DNA of 64,000 nucleotides from Gigantopelta aegis. Lineage: Eukaryota; Mollusca; Gastropoda; Neomphalida; Peltospiridae. The position numbers were made by a program, and so were the translations under genes. Below the pieces are notes generated by a model. That model was not told the DNA's origin and made no database searches. It saw only the letters and a program-made list of their open reading frames with translations. The DNA is taken from NCBI RefSeq assembly GCF_016097555.1, contig NC_054702.1, forward strand, positions 88,210,102 through 88,274,101, read 5' to 3'. Positions 33,897-46,600 of the stretch are shown here, piece by piece (positions within the stretch are counted from its first letter, which is position 1; every line of letters begins with the position of its first letter).

Positions 33897-34500
33897 ATAA
33901 CTAGTTTAACATGCCCATATACCACTAGGGTTTCGAACACGCCCATCCCGAGTCCGACCTCCGATAAGATCGGTGACCTGACTTGGGATGGAGGGGGAGG
34001 GTTTGAAAATGGGCAGAATTTTGAAAATAGCAATTAATAAAAAAGTTAATAGAATAAATAAATAAAAAAAAAAAGGTTACAAGCCAAAAAAAAAAAAATT
34101 GACTGCTCGGCCGAATATTTATATAATTTGGAGCATTTTAGAAGGACAGTCCAAAATTAAATAAGAGAAAGAAGAGAGGATCGGACTATTTAATAATATT
34201 TAAAAATAAAGAAGTAATTTTGACATAAAATTTTGAACGCAGATCTAAAAGTTTAAAGTCTGATTGATATGTCCATGCAAGTGGCCTCGTTAAGGCCGTT
34301 TGGGTGCACATCTTAAAGGGACAAGATGGGTTGCATCCCGTCAAGAAAACCCCTAGATTGACAGTCGATAGACGTTGAAGGTGAAGTGCTGTGCTGAAAT
34401 ACAGATCTTGAGAAGCCGGATCCGTCTGAATGAGAGAGTATCAGACTAGGGTATAGTCCAGTCGTCGTGACAGTGGATCAGGTGAGCCTTTTGCCCATCC
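33897..34500. repeat. Unclassified dispersed repeat
   Basis: The first 100 bp (CATGCCCATATACCACTAGG, GTGACCTGACTTGGGATGGA) match a decayed copy at 26229-26345. The remainder lacks ORFs and ends just before a SINE. The element type is not recognised. Confidence 0.4.
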
Positions 34501-34532
34501 CCAAATATAACAACATGTATTCATATAGTGTT

Positions 34533-34933
34533 GACCGGCCTCGGTGGCGTCGTGGCAGGCCATCGGTCTACAGGCTGGTAGGTACTGGGTTCGGATCCCA
34601 GTCGAGGCATGGGATTTTTAATCGAGATACCGACTCCAAACCCTGAGTGAGTGCTCCGCAAGGCTCAATGGGTAGGTGTAAACCACTTGCACCGACCAGT
34701 GATCCATAACTGGTTCAACAAAGGCCATGGTTTGTGCTATCCTGCCTGTGGGAAGCGCAAATAAAAGATCCCTTGCTGCCTGTCGTAAAAAGAGTAGCCT
34801 ATGTGGCGACAGCGGGTTTCCTCTAAAAACGGTGTCAGAATGACCATATGTTTGACGTCCAATAGCCGATGATAAGATAAAAAATCAATGTGCTCTAGTG
34901 GCGTCGTTAAATAAAACAAACTTTACTTTACTT
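34533..34933 (+). mobile_element. tRNA-derived SINE, head B, full length, tail b
   Basis: Head B (GGCCTCGGTGGCGTCGTGGC, GGGTTCGGATCCC) with tail b (GTGCTCTAGTGGCGTCGTTA). Flanked by 12-bp identical repeats TCATATAGTGTT at 34521-34532 and 34934-34945. Confidence 0.95.
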
Positions 34934-34945
34934 TCATATAGTGTT

Positions 34946-35790
34946 TTAAGTACAGGTGACAATTAACACTACTAACATAGGGCTTTTAAATTCATCTACT
35001 TGACAGGATTACCTGTTATGTATGAGGTTTGCATTGTAATATGTCTGTAAGAATTTACCATTGCAGATAGTATTCAGTCGAGAAACATATTTTATAGATT
35101 TATAATTATGGATTTGTTTGTATATTTATGCAACTAATATAACTGAATTATAGATTTGTAGTGTGTTTATCTTTGAATTATGCAGTTTTAAATTAGCCTT
35201 TAAAGTTTAGCCTTCTCTGTACATATTGTGATGTTAATATATGTACATGTTACCAAGTAGAATATTAAGTGCATTATGTATGTATCTTCCTATGCTGTTT
35301 TAGCTTCTTTGTTTTTGCATTTTCAGTAAATAGAATATTTCAGATACATTGATACATTTTTATATATGATCAGAGTTGTGTCCATTTTAATGAATTTTAA
35401 TTTTGTTCTTATGGTCTACTCAGAATATAAAACAATTAGATGTGTATTACATATTATTATCTGGTTATGGTGCCCATTGTTGGGAAGCTGCTTTCCTTAA
35501 TATTTAGATTAGAAGGAGAATGTATGTGTGCACTGGTATTTTTCAAAGAACAGCATGACAGTTTTAATTTCACACAGTATTGGGCAGTGTCTTAAAACCA
35601 ACTTATTTATAGTTAGTCACTAATTAAGTATCTAGGATATCATTTAGACATAACCGTTTACACTCACAATAACACGAATAAACACATGTTAACCGATGCA
35701 TTAAATTGTTCATAATCATGATAGAGAAAGAGAGAAGTGCATAATCTTAGCTATAGCAAGTACATGTATATGTCACTTGCCGAACAATAT
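34946..35790. other. AT-rich intergenic or 3' UTR stretch
   Basis: No ORF, repeat or structure recognised. Confidence 0.5.
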
Positions 35791-35955
35791 ACAGTAAAAC
35801 CTCTTAAAACTGGACCCTCTATAAACCGGAATACTCTAATAACCGGACATATTTCAAGGTCCCTTTTTAAATACCAGTATGAAAAAGAACCTCTTTAAAC
35901 AGGATACCCCTTTTACTTGGTCCCAAGGGTGTCCGATTTAAGGTGGTTTCACTGT
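35791..35955. mobile_element. Small TA-flanked MITE
   Basis: Left end ACAGTAAAACCTCTTAAAAC and right end TTAAGGTGGTTTCACTGT are imperfect inverted complements of a common TA-target MITE type. Confidence 0.65.
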
Positions 35956-38104
35956 ATAATAAAATAATCTTTGTTTTATCATGCTTCAATGTGTATAAAC
36001 ATTGGACCAATGCTACTAAGCATCCCTTTTCCCATTGTTGTCCGAGTCCTTTTCTTTTGATTTATGTTTGAATGTGAACTGACAGTTACATATTATTGAG
36101 AGATCATCATCCACCCAGGCTTCTTGCCCATCTAGCAGTACAGTTTGTGAAATTATCGATGAAAAATGTTTTATTGACAATGGTAGTGTGTGTGACAACA
36201 CTACAGTACAAGCAGTAAATAAGGATGGATGTCTGTTTTTCTTACTGGGTATCTTGGTGATATATGTATTAAGTTGGAGCTCTGTTAATAGCCGACACTG
36301 GACATGGACTGGTAATAAAGGTATTAATTGAGATTGCTGATTATCACATTAGGTTAGTTAAAAGTTTAATCTGGCACTGCAGAAATTTAATTTGCCTTTC
36401 TAGATTTCGGTAAATTAGTGGATCCTTGTATAATAGAAATTAGCATCACTTATATTATCATTGGGATATGCATGCCCTGGTAATCTGCATATAATAATAC
36501 AAAATAGAATGAAATGTTTTAACAAAAGTATTGATATTATGTGTATCTTCCATATTGCACCTTGTTTTCTGCTCTTACTTTGTCCTTAAGATGTGTAATT
36601 TTGCATTTCAATTGTATGTTTATATTATTTGCTATTAATTTAGTAATTTGATGAATCAGTTTGTTTTTCCAATATGAGAAATAGCTATAAACAGGGCTGG
36701 CACTACCTTTGGGTGAATAAGACTGACATAAAGTATCAAAATTAGAAACAACATTTTATTATTCAGTTCAGTTAATTGAATGTTACTATGAGGTGAACTC
36801 CTGAAAGCTTGTCTGGTGTGCTAGATACTTTTGTGTTGGCCCTGGGTACAAAGTAAGTAAAAGTGTATGGTTGGTTTGTGAATTATGGAAAACTTGGTAA
36901 CCACCTGAAAAAAGAAATCACTATTGCGTAAAATGTGCATAATGTACTGTAGCTTAGACCAGTGGTGGCGAGGTGATTTCATTGTTCACATGTACATATC
37001 AGTTTATTTTCCATATTGCTTAATTTGTTAATATTTCATCATGGTGCATTTTGTACATTTAACGCTTTTTACGTTTCATTTAGAAGTAGCTGCAAGTTGT
37101 CGCTTGCAGTGAAATAATTTACTTATTTTGGTGGTACTTTAATAGGTTTATACTCTTCTTACATTTATATGGTTTTAACAATTTAAATGTAGTAAAGCCT
37201 GTAAATATTTGTACATTAAGATATATCAAGAAAAAACAACTTTATGCACTGATAAATTGAGATTCGTGTTAATGTCTTATATTACATAGCTTTTATTCAG
37301 CAAAATACTCCTAAAACAAAAACCTGCAGCTTCTGCCAAAATGTTTTTTTAGTTGTTGAAGTTTATAATATACATGGGTCATATTTTTTATACTGCTATC
37401 GTTGCATTGTATTCAGGGGTGTTGACTTGGGGAGGGGTCTGACCCCCCTCTAGATGACAGGTTTCTTTTTAGTTCATTTAAAGCACTGAGATTTTCATGT
37501 TTGCCTTTAAGTACAGTAAATACTGGAATGCTTTAGATTATAGGATGAAATGGCCTTCCACTCGCATGGTAGATTTCATACTCATGGGTTCAAGAGTACC
37601 TGTTTAGAATATCCCCACTCCCATGAAAATCTAGATCTGCCCTTGCTACAATCATTAATATAAAACACTACATTATTTCATATATCAAATAACTGATGCA
37701 GTTGTACTTAACCAATAAATATGGTTTTAAAATATTTTGTTACGTAAAGTACCTTTCTTGTTAGGAATATAGTAAAATATATATATATTTTTTTTCTTCC
37801 GATTTTTGTTTTGTTTTATTGAATTTTGATTACAGATTCTTAGTATTGTTTAATTTTGTTGTTGTATAAATTACATATATGTTAAACACCATTTTCTGTT
37901 TCAAGTGTATTAATTCAGTGTAACAACATGCATTTTGCTATTTAAGTTATGTTTTAAGTCTGGTTTGTGTGTGTGGTTAAATAGTGATTATTTATGTATG
38001 GGGAATTCCACTCTTTAAGTTTTTTAATTTGTTTTTACTTCTGATATCTTGTATTTACCGCACCACTACATTTATTTTGATAAAAATCCATACATGATGA
38101 TGAT
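35956..38104. other. AT-rich intergenic or 3' UTR stretch
   Basis: No coding potential, only short chance frames. No repeats recognised with confidence. Confidence 0.5.
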
Positions 38105-38285
38105 AATTGCAATTGTGACACCACTAGAGCACATTGATTTATTAATCATCAACTATTGGATGTCAAACATTTGCTAATTTTGACATACAGTCTTAGAGAG
38201 AAAACCTGCTACAGTTTTCTATTAGTAGCAAGTGATCTTTTATATGCACCATCCCACAGACAGGATAGCATATACCATGGTACAA
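38105..38285 (-). mobile_element. SINE fragment (3' half, tail b)
   Basis: Minus strand: ACCATGGTATATGCTATCCT, GGGATGGTGCATATAAAAGA and the tail b CAATGTGCTCTAGTGGTGTC. The head is missing. Confidence 0.7.
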
Positions 38286-38911
38286 GTATATAAAAACACT
38301 AGCTGTAGTTCTGTTGATGCCATCTTATATAATTTCTGCTTGTTGCAGCCTGTGAAGAGAATATTATGTTTGCTCATTTCTAGTAATAATATAGTTAGCA
38401 ATTTAAAATAGACATTCTGCTATTAAGTTAAAAGTGTATTGATGTAATAAATCTGTTTACAGTTTACAAACGATGCATCTTCACCATAGTAAATTTAAAT
38501 ATGAGATAAGACGAAGGCTTTTATACATGCTAAAGTTAAACTGCAGTTTTAAAAACTGTCTTCATGACCATCAAAAATATTAATGTATCTGCTTTTGTAA
38601 AAAAAACAAAAAAACAAAAAAACAAAAAACCCCAACAAGAATATTATTTATGCTTATTTTTTGTGTGTGAACTTAGTTAACATTTTGCACCAAAAATGTC
38701 TTTTTTTGTTTTTTAATATTAATGATATTGATTTTCGCATTACATAAACCATTATACACTGGAGTGATAGATTTGTGATATTGAAATAATGAATAATGCA
38801 GTTTGTTTTTGTTATTTGTAAGCCTTTGTTCATTATACTGATGCCATTAAATCGAACCTTTCAACGCTTTCGTTTGCTCTTGTTATGTAAATTCTTTGTG
38901 CGGTTAATAAA

Positions 38912-39979
38912 GTTTGTATCTTTGCAATCAGGCACCAAACAAAAAGTATAAATGCAAAACTTGCACCTACAGAATCAAAACAACACTAACAAAATCTTAT
39001 TTGAATAAAATGCAACAATGGGAATTTCAACAAAATGCTGAAAATCAACGACAAGCCATAACGCAATATACTCTTGAATGTACAGTGCTAGCCATTATTG
39101 AATGGTAAAACTAATATAAAAATTACAAGAACACGCTCTAGCTCATAATTAGACCTTTCTAACTAAACAATATCACCATACGTGGTGAGAGTACATTGTT
39201 TATTGTCAGTTTGTCTTTTGGAATGATTTCTTCTTGATAAATAGGAGGGGACAGGAGAACTGGCAAATGACACTAATTAGTGGAGGAGGGAAGGAAATAG
39301 CCGTAAAATTTGTTGCGATTCTGTGTGCTATAATTTCTGCATAACTCCATACGTAGCACAGAAACGTGAAAGAACTAATGAATAGTTAGACGCTCTCAAC
39401 TCGCCGTAAGCAGTAAAAACAACCCGCTGAATAGAAAACAATCACAAGGATCTGCTATTAATTAGAAACAATGTCTGCCCAACAACCCCCCCTAATTTAA
39501 AAAAAAATATTTAAATCCCGAGTCATGAGGGTGTTGAGGCGTGAGCTGTATGCATTTAGAAAATTCATGTTACATTAAAAAGGAAAGTGGTGTTTGTTAG
39601 CGACACCGGCTCATTGTAAAACTTCAACATACGACTGGATGCTCGAAGTGATTTGGTCATCACAGCCATACCATACAATGAAATAAACACAATCGAAATT
39701 GATTTCTATGTGACGCATAAGTTAGCTGCAAGCACAAGTGCCTTACATAAACAAATTTGTTGAAAAAACTAGTACTACTTTCGTGCCCGTTGGATACCTA
39801 AATCATCTTGCAATACCGTGTTTAAAAACGTACCCATCTCTGTTTTGCTCATTAAAAACGTTTTGAAACAACTCTTAAGATGAATGGTATCTAACGGTCA
39901 CTCATGTAGTATTATTGGTGTATCAAATAATATGAACAATATATGCACTTCGCTGTATTCGTAACAAAGACAATAGTAT
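38912..39979. other. Intergenic stretch
   Basis: Nothing recognised. The short frame near 38914-39108 is compositionally AT-rich and has no domain. Confidence 0.5.
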
Positions 39980-40165
39980 GTACTATTCAGTGTGTGGGAT
40001 TGTGCATATAAAACATCCCTTGCTGCTAATTAATCCAAAAGAGTAGCCCATGGAGTGGCGACAACGGGTTTTCTATCTAATTATCTCATATCCTTAACTA
40101 TATAGCCGACACCATAAAACCGTAATTAAAATGCGAGTACGTCGTTATATAAAACACTTTTTTTT
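39980..40165 (+). mobile_element. SINE fragment (3' half, tail a)
   Basis: GTGGGATTGTGCATATAAAA, AGAGTAGCCCATGGAGTGGC and a diverged tail (GAGTACGTCGTTATATAAAA). It directly precedes another SINE. Confidence 0.75.
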
Positions 40166-40188
40166 TTCTCTCGCTGTATTCCCATTAA

Positions 40189-40580
40189 ACCGGCCTCGGT
40201 GGCGTCGTGGTTAGGCCATCGGTCTACAGGCTGGTAGGTACTGGGTTCGGATCCCTGTCGAGGCATGGGATTTTTAATCCAGATACCGACTCCAAACCCT
40301 GGGTGAGTGCTCCGCAAGGCTCAGTGGGTAGGTGTAAACCACTTGCACCGACCAGTGATCCATAACTGGTTCAACAAAGGCCATGGTTTGTGCTATCCTG
40401 CCTGTGGGAAGTGCAAATAAAAGATCCCTTGCTGCTAATCGGAAAGAGTAGCCCATGTAGTGGCGACAGCAGGTTTCCTCTCAAAATCTGTGTGGTGCTT
40501 AACCATACGTCTGACGCCATATAACCGTAAATAAAATGTGCTGAGTGCGTCGTTAAATAAATAATTTTTTTCTTTCTTTC
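40189..40580 (+). mobile_element. tRNA-derived SINE, head B, full length, tail a
   Basis: Head B with box B-like GGGTTCGGATCCC, shared body, and tail GAGTGCGTCGTTAAATAAAT. Flanked by 12-bp repeats TATTCCCATTAA at 40177-40188 and 40581-40592. Confidence 0.95.
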
Positions 40581-40592
40581 TATTCCCATTAA

Positions 40593-43066
40593 CATGCTAT
40601 GTTAAAAGTGAAAAGTTAGTTTTATAATCTCCAAACGCAACATACAATACCTGTATTCAGTCAAATGAATCTGTATTGCTCAGTTCAGTTACACTCAAGT
40701 GCAACACAAAGTTGAGGCCCTTTCGTTTTGTTTCCCTCACAATGTGAACATATCGGAAAGTAGTAAACACACAGCTCAAAAGGGTTGCAGCATAATGCGC
40801 GTTAATTATTACATTAAATGGGTTCATTTTTATTACATCATAGACCCAATGTTGTTATATTTATTGGATACAGAATTTTTCTAGTCGGCGGCATAACGCC
40901 CTAGTTTTCTTGAGAGATTTTAGAAAGGCTTAAAATATTTATTCAATGGATATCTTGACAGTCTGGTTTTAAAAAAAAGAAGAAGAAAGAAGTAAATTCA
41001 CGACTTTGTAGTAATGGCGAAGCAAAAAACAGATAACATTTGTAACAACGTCTTGTCAGATCACAGTTTTGACAGATTCACAACTTCCAAGTTATTGTGT
41101 TTCTTGAAAATAACCACATGTACGCATTGTTCAAACCGATTGAACGCAACAGTTGTTTTGACCAAAGCGAGCCGACTTACACATGGTTTTATTACTTCTA
41201 GTCATTAATTTATGTCGATTTGGTCTACCTCTTCCAAAAAAATGTGCTTCACACCCAATTGTTCGTGCCCGATTGTTATTAATCGTTCATTAATTTTGTA
41301 AATTCATTTACAACAGTTTGCCAGCTAGTTTCTACTCAATATTTTGACTGGATTGCTTCACTGATGTGTCAGTTGCTAGAACAAGCACAATAGAACATGC
41401 AGGTTTTATTAATACAATATCGATATCCATAGAAAATCGGGTCCCAATTTCCACGGTTGACAGAGAAGTGATCACGTCGTGACAAACCTTTCTGCAGATT
41501 AGTCAAATACAGTAGTTGGTAGACTTACTAAAGCCAAATGATGACCAAGGGAAAGTTTCTGTTTCATGCCAGGGAGCAGAATGTTGCTTTGTCGTAGATC
41601 GCTCACCTGAGGTGTATTGGGTTTTAGAATTAACCTCTTCGGTATACAAGTCCATTTAATTTTTTTTCACTACTACCATGGCTTTACAGATTTGTCTATC
41701 AAAGGTCGTGGTTTGTGCTAACCGGACTAGGAAAGTGCATATACACGAGTCTTTGCTTCTATTCGATAGTAGTAGTCTTGTGGTGATACCAGAATTCTAT
41801 TTTAGTATAGTATCTAAACCAAATACCAACCTTACTCTGTTAGATACCATATTGCGATAGTTTAAAATGTGTCGAGGATGTCTTTTTCTAGTATACCGAT
41901 AGCAAAAGTTAGCATCCAATTATTCTAAGAACAAAAACATTTCTATAGTAATCGGATCCCTCACTAAGAAACGCTTTATTCACATTAACCTTTTTCTTCG
42001 TCAAATAGAATATTTAAACTGACGATGATAAATGAATTGCATGATGATACTTCTTTAATTCTGCAGCAATCGCACACGAACATTTGTGATCACAATATAC
42101 AAAACATATAGAACAAGAAAACAAAGTATAATGTCTATAACGTATTTTAATGTATTCAAAACAAAGGTAAAGAAAATAATATGGCATTTAAAATGGACGG
42201 TTGTTACAGTGTTTCAATATGACCTCACAAGAAGCTTATTAACAATATACTAAAGTTAAAGATTTGGTTTAACAAGGCATGTTACGTAAATCTGGTAAAC
42301 TGTTAACATGCATATATTCGAAACATCCTTTATATCACAGATTACTATATATTCATATTCTACAACGTTCCATACATATTAAGGGATCCACGTGCATCTA
42401 ATGTGACTAATTAATCATATACAAAGTTTTATCCTTTATATATTTATAATTTTCTACATATTCAGTTTACATTTTACTACATTTTGAGAAATACAAATGA
42501 TTACAATATTTAAAACGAAATGACATTTACGTGATTATTAAAACTGTATACTTATATGATTTTCTGCAATTTGAGTTTATATTTCTGTAGAACTCGAGCT
42601 TCACAAATGATTTAACCCTTACCTTATGTGAGAAGAAAGTTTAATATCGTGTAATAAATTCGAGCTATCTCTGTACACTTAATTTGCAGTCATTTCTCGG
42701 TCATCGATGATTTAAAGACCATTTTGACCATGGTTTCCTTTAGCACATACACAGGTGAATAGCTTTGATGATTGATACAGAATTATAGACAATACCTGGT
42801 CCAGTAAGTTGCAGGCACAGATTTAAGCGGGGCCAGAAAGCACCAGAGACCCCAATTTGTGTTCAAATAATTAACTTTGCCTTCGAATAAGATAAGGCGC
42901 CTGAGTAGTTTATGATTATTCGGCTCACTGGTTAGTCCTTTCCGCAATATCCGTATGCCAGGACGCGTTAATCCATGTTCAGAATCAGTCGGATGCACTG
43001 TTTATCCTTCTAAATGGTATTCCAAAGAGTGAACACAACTTTGTTATTTGCCTTCATGGACCACGC
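40593..43066. other. Intergenic stretch downstream of the 7TM-pseudokinase gene
   Basis: Convergent with BTBD9. No ORF with a recognisable domain. A weak SINE-like remnant lies at 41675-41760 (TATCAAAGGTCGTGGTTTGT). The 3' UTR of the minus-strand gene must occupy part of 42-43 kb, but I see no clear polyadenylation signal. Confidence 0.5.
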
Positions 43067-43168
43067 TCACAATTCTGTTTCAGCAATAGTGTCTGTAAGT
43101 CTATACACCAGTTCTGCAGACGAAGGTGGGGAGTCGCTCAGCCAACAGGACTGGGCTGTTTCCAGCAA
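43067..43168 (-). CDS. 7TM-pseudokinase coding exon 5 (C-lobe end)
   Basis: Encodes LLETAQSCWLSDSPPSSAEL, VYRLTDTIAETEL and TGA. The CW-x2-S/D-x-P-x2-S pattern is the usual subdomain XI of kinases. Acceptor CTTTCAG at 43170-43169, phase 0. Confidence 0.78.
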   Translation of the reverse strand: MLETAQSCWLSDSPPSSAELVYRLTDTIAETEL

Positions 43169-43450
43169 CTGAAAGATAATATAGACTGACGACACACATT
43201 TATAAACTCTTTTTATTAATAACTCGAATTGTAAGAATAACAGCATAATAATAAATAAATAACTGACAACTGATTGTTAAGATACACACACGCGCGCGCG
43301 CACACACACATACATATATTTGTCATAAAAATAGGTAAGGATAAACATTTGGTCATAATGGCTATAAAACTAAATGTATCACATTGATTTACCAACATAT
43401 ATCAAATTTATAAGTATGTTGATCTGTGTATTAGCAATATTACTCGTATA

Positions 43451-43531
<81 letters not shown>

Positions 43532-43584
43532 ACACCTAGACAAACGCAATTATCTTTGCCAATAGTTGCTTATTTGACACAATA

Positions 43585-43641
<57 letters not shown>

Positions 43642-46600
43642 TCAAACACTTTTCTTTTTAAATATAAGTTTTTCCACATACAGTGTTTAATTAAATAAAG
43701 GAAGACTCTTTCTTAACATGGAAATTAATAATACTAAATGAGCTTTTTTTATGAAATATAGTCTAACAACCTTGTTAACATGTACGATGGAATAACCATA
43801 ATAACATACTAATGCGTTTATAATACATTATTGGCTCTAAGGAATAGGTAGTTGACAATTACCTGATTACCGATAGTACCAAATCTCCCAGCATGTTGAA
43901 GTTTTGATTTCATCACTTCAAAGTTCACACTTCTCGCTGGCAACAATTCTTCAAAGTTTACAAATGAAATTTTAGATGACAGATGCTGACAGTACCTCAC
44001 GTGCTCCACACTCATTCCCTTCAAGAGTGGAACATTCACAGTTCCTGAATTATTTGAAGGCACTTGACCTTCCGATAAAGTTCTCAGTTGTTGGATTGTC
44101 TTTTCATCCAGTCCAAAAATTGGGTCTCTCAGGTAAGGCATATGATTGTCATTGGAATTATTTTGCTGGGTGAACATTTTGTCTATAGCCATCTCGGCGT
44201 CCACGAGAGGATAATTAGAAAAAGGTTTATCATTCCTACGACTGTCTTTGTCAAAGTGTTTGTCATGTTGTCGATTTGGTAAAGACTGACCTCTATCTGT
44301 ATCCAATATTGCCCTTGTTTCGTCTGCAGATGATTCACCCGTTATCTCATCAGGGAGTTCACGTATTATTTCATCTAGAACGTCTGCATTAGACTTTCTT
44401 CTTTTGGTTTGCATTCGACTGGGATGGAAGTCCATAGGCGTTTCATATTGATGGAATCTGTTGATAGACCCCTTTTGAGAATACCGTCCTTCTGACTGTG
44501 TTTTAGAACTCTCAGTATCACTGTTGATAAAAGGCATCTGTGATTCAAGACCCTGGAATAGAACCTCATCCTCTGAATCCCATTCTTCTTCCTCATCCTC
44601 TTCCTCCTCTTCAATAATCTCTGCTGTCGACTCCATCACCGAATCTCTATCTGTTTCAGAATGTTCTGACGCTGAAACTACAGAAACACGCAGAGGAACA
44701 CCACGGGTTATAAGCTCTTTGTAACGTTTCATGTTTCTTTTCCACTGAATTCTCTCTTTTGAACGAGTCTTTCGCACAGGCTTAATATTTATTCCTTTTT
44801 TCGTATTGCTCTCCAACCTACCAGAGGGATATTGTTGATCAGGACCAATGATGTCACTTTCAGCTGTTCGAAAGAAGTTATCTTTGCGAGAATGTTGCGG
44901 TGTCCGTTCACACGATGAGAACGAGTTATCAGTACAGGATTGTGGATATATGGGCTGTGTGTGCATTCCTGCAGTGGGAGACACAGAATACTGACAACTG
45001 CAAGCTTCGTCAGTTGGACAGGAGCAAGTATGGTCGTCAATTTCCAACTCCTGTAATGACCCATCATCACTTTTCACAGATCCACTGTCAAAACCACTGT
45101 CAAATTTCACATCCTTTCTAGGACTCACTTGAATTTTGTGCACAGGAATGTCATATTCTGGTTCATGTTCTGTAACATACCCATCATGTTTTCCATGATC
45201 TGAGGAATAAGCTTGTGACGACAATGACGTCAGTTCTCCACTGGTCAAAGACGTGGACTGCTGTGTACGGGGGTTGTTGCGGAAATAACTACTAAAACTA
45301 TCATTGCTGCTGAAACTGGAAAACTTCCCAACATTATTTCCAGCTGCTTGAACAGTCTTATCTGGAGAATTGGTTTGCTGACTAAATTCACACGATTCCT
45401 CCTTATTTTGATGGACGTTGCCACCATTCTCGTGAATGACATTAGCTGACTGTTTACGTGATGCATATTTCCTTTCTACGTCACTAGCTGACTTTCCCCG
45501 GTCTTTATCGACTGCAGTAGCAGGTCGTTGTAGCTGACGAGTTAGCACAGTTCTTGCTTTGTTTTTCTTAATACTCGTGGCTTGTGCCGTTTGAGGTCTG
45601 TGAGGGACATATGCAGTTGATGGACGAGATGCATTCATTTTGGCTGATGAGGGTACTGAAGTTTTAGGTCTCACTGGCGTACTGGCATGATCAACGTTAG
45701 GCATTCCTGACTCATAACCTTGCCTATAGGCATGGCTCTTTTGCGCAGATGCATTACTTGGCCTCATTTGACCGTTACTTGAATCAGGGATCAGTCTGTT
45801 GTAGCCAGGTCTACCTCCCTTCGCCACAATCATATCCCTAAGCATTGGTTTCATTCTTTCATCATAGCACTCAATGAGGTACTGTTTTCGTTTTGCTTCT
45901 CGAACAAGCCATAACTCTTTCAGACTTGGTCCAGATGTCTGTGTGTCGTCTGCCATGCCAGGCAAAATTTCTTCCTGTGATTTCACTAACAGTGCAGACG
46001 GCGAACAGCACCTTCTGTCATGATCGCCATAACTATTCATTGGTCTGTTAATTCCAGACGAATTGTATATTGTGCGTTGGTCTTCTGAGGCACTTTTATG
46101 CATTGACCTAGGTTCGAACATTTGTCCCCGTGGACCACTCTCGGCTGCTTCTGTAGGAGTAAACTTATGATCGTGATTTAACCCTGACGTGTTTTGAAAA
46201 CCCCTGCCTGGAGCTCCCATTTTCCCATAGCTTCTTTCTATTTCCTCAGCTATTTCTTCAATTTCTTCATAGTTATGATCTCCAAGTGAAGTCCCTTTAA
46301 AAATGGATTCTTGCGGAAAGCTATATGATTTATGTACAGGTCCTGAAGCCTGTCTGTTGTAATCTGCTGGATCTAGTCTAGGTGACTGAAACGAAGTCTG
46401 AGGGTAATCCACATAATCGTGAGATGAAGGACCATCTTGCCAAGGCGTCGCACTTTCGTGACTTATAGGTGGTGACTCTGGTATTTTCTGTGGAATATCA
46501 GGAGCCCTTCTTTTCTTATGAGACATGATACTTGTTCGAGATCCCATGCCATTAGATCTGGATAACTGTACTGAACCAGGATTATTCAATTCTGAAGTTG

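Larger units (their letters stand above)
31683..38911 (+). other. Downstream of BTBD9: possible long 3' UTR
   Basis: No coding sequence. AATAAA signals occur at 31972-31977 (about 290 bp after the stop) and at 38906-38911 (GTTAATAAAGTTTG). Which one ends the transcript cannot be told from sequence. SINEs in both orientations and a MITE lie between them. Confidence 0.4.

Noticed and set aside
44375..45466. Several short frames on both strands within 44-45.5 kb
   Set aside because: Shadows of the 1056-codon exon 4; the long frame carries the kinase remnants and consistent splice sites.
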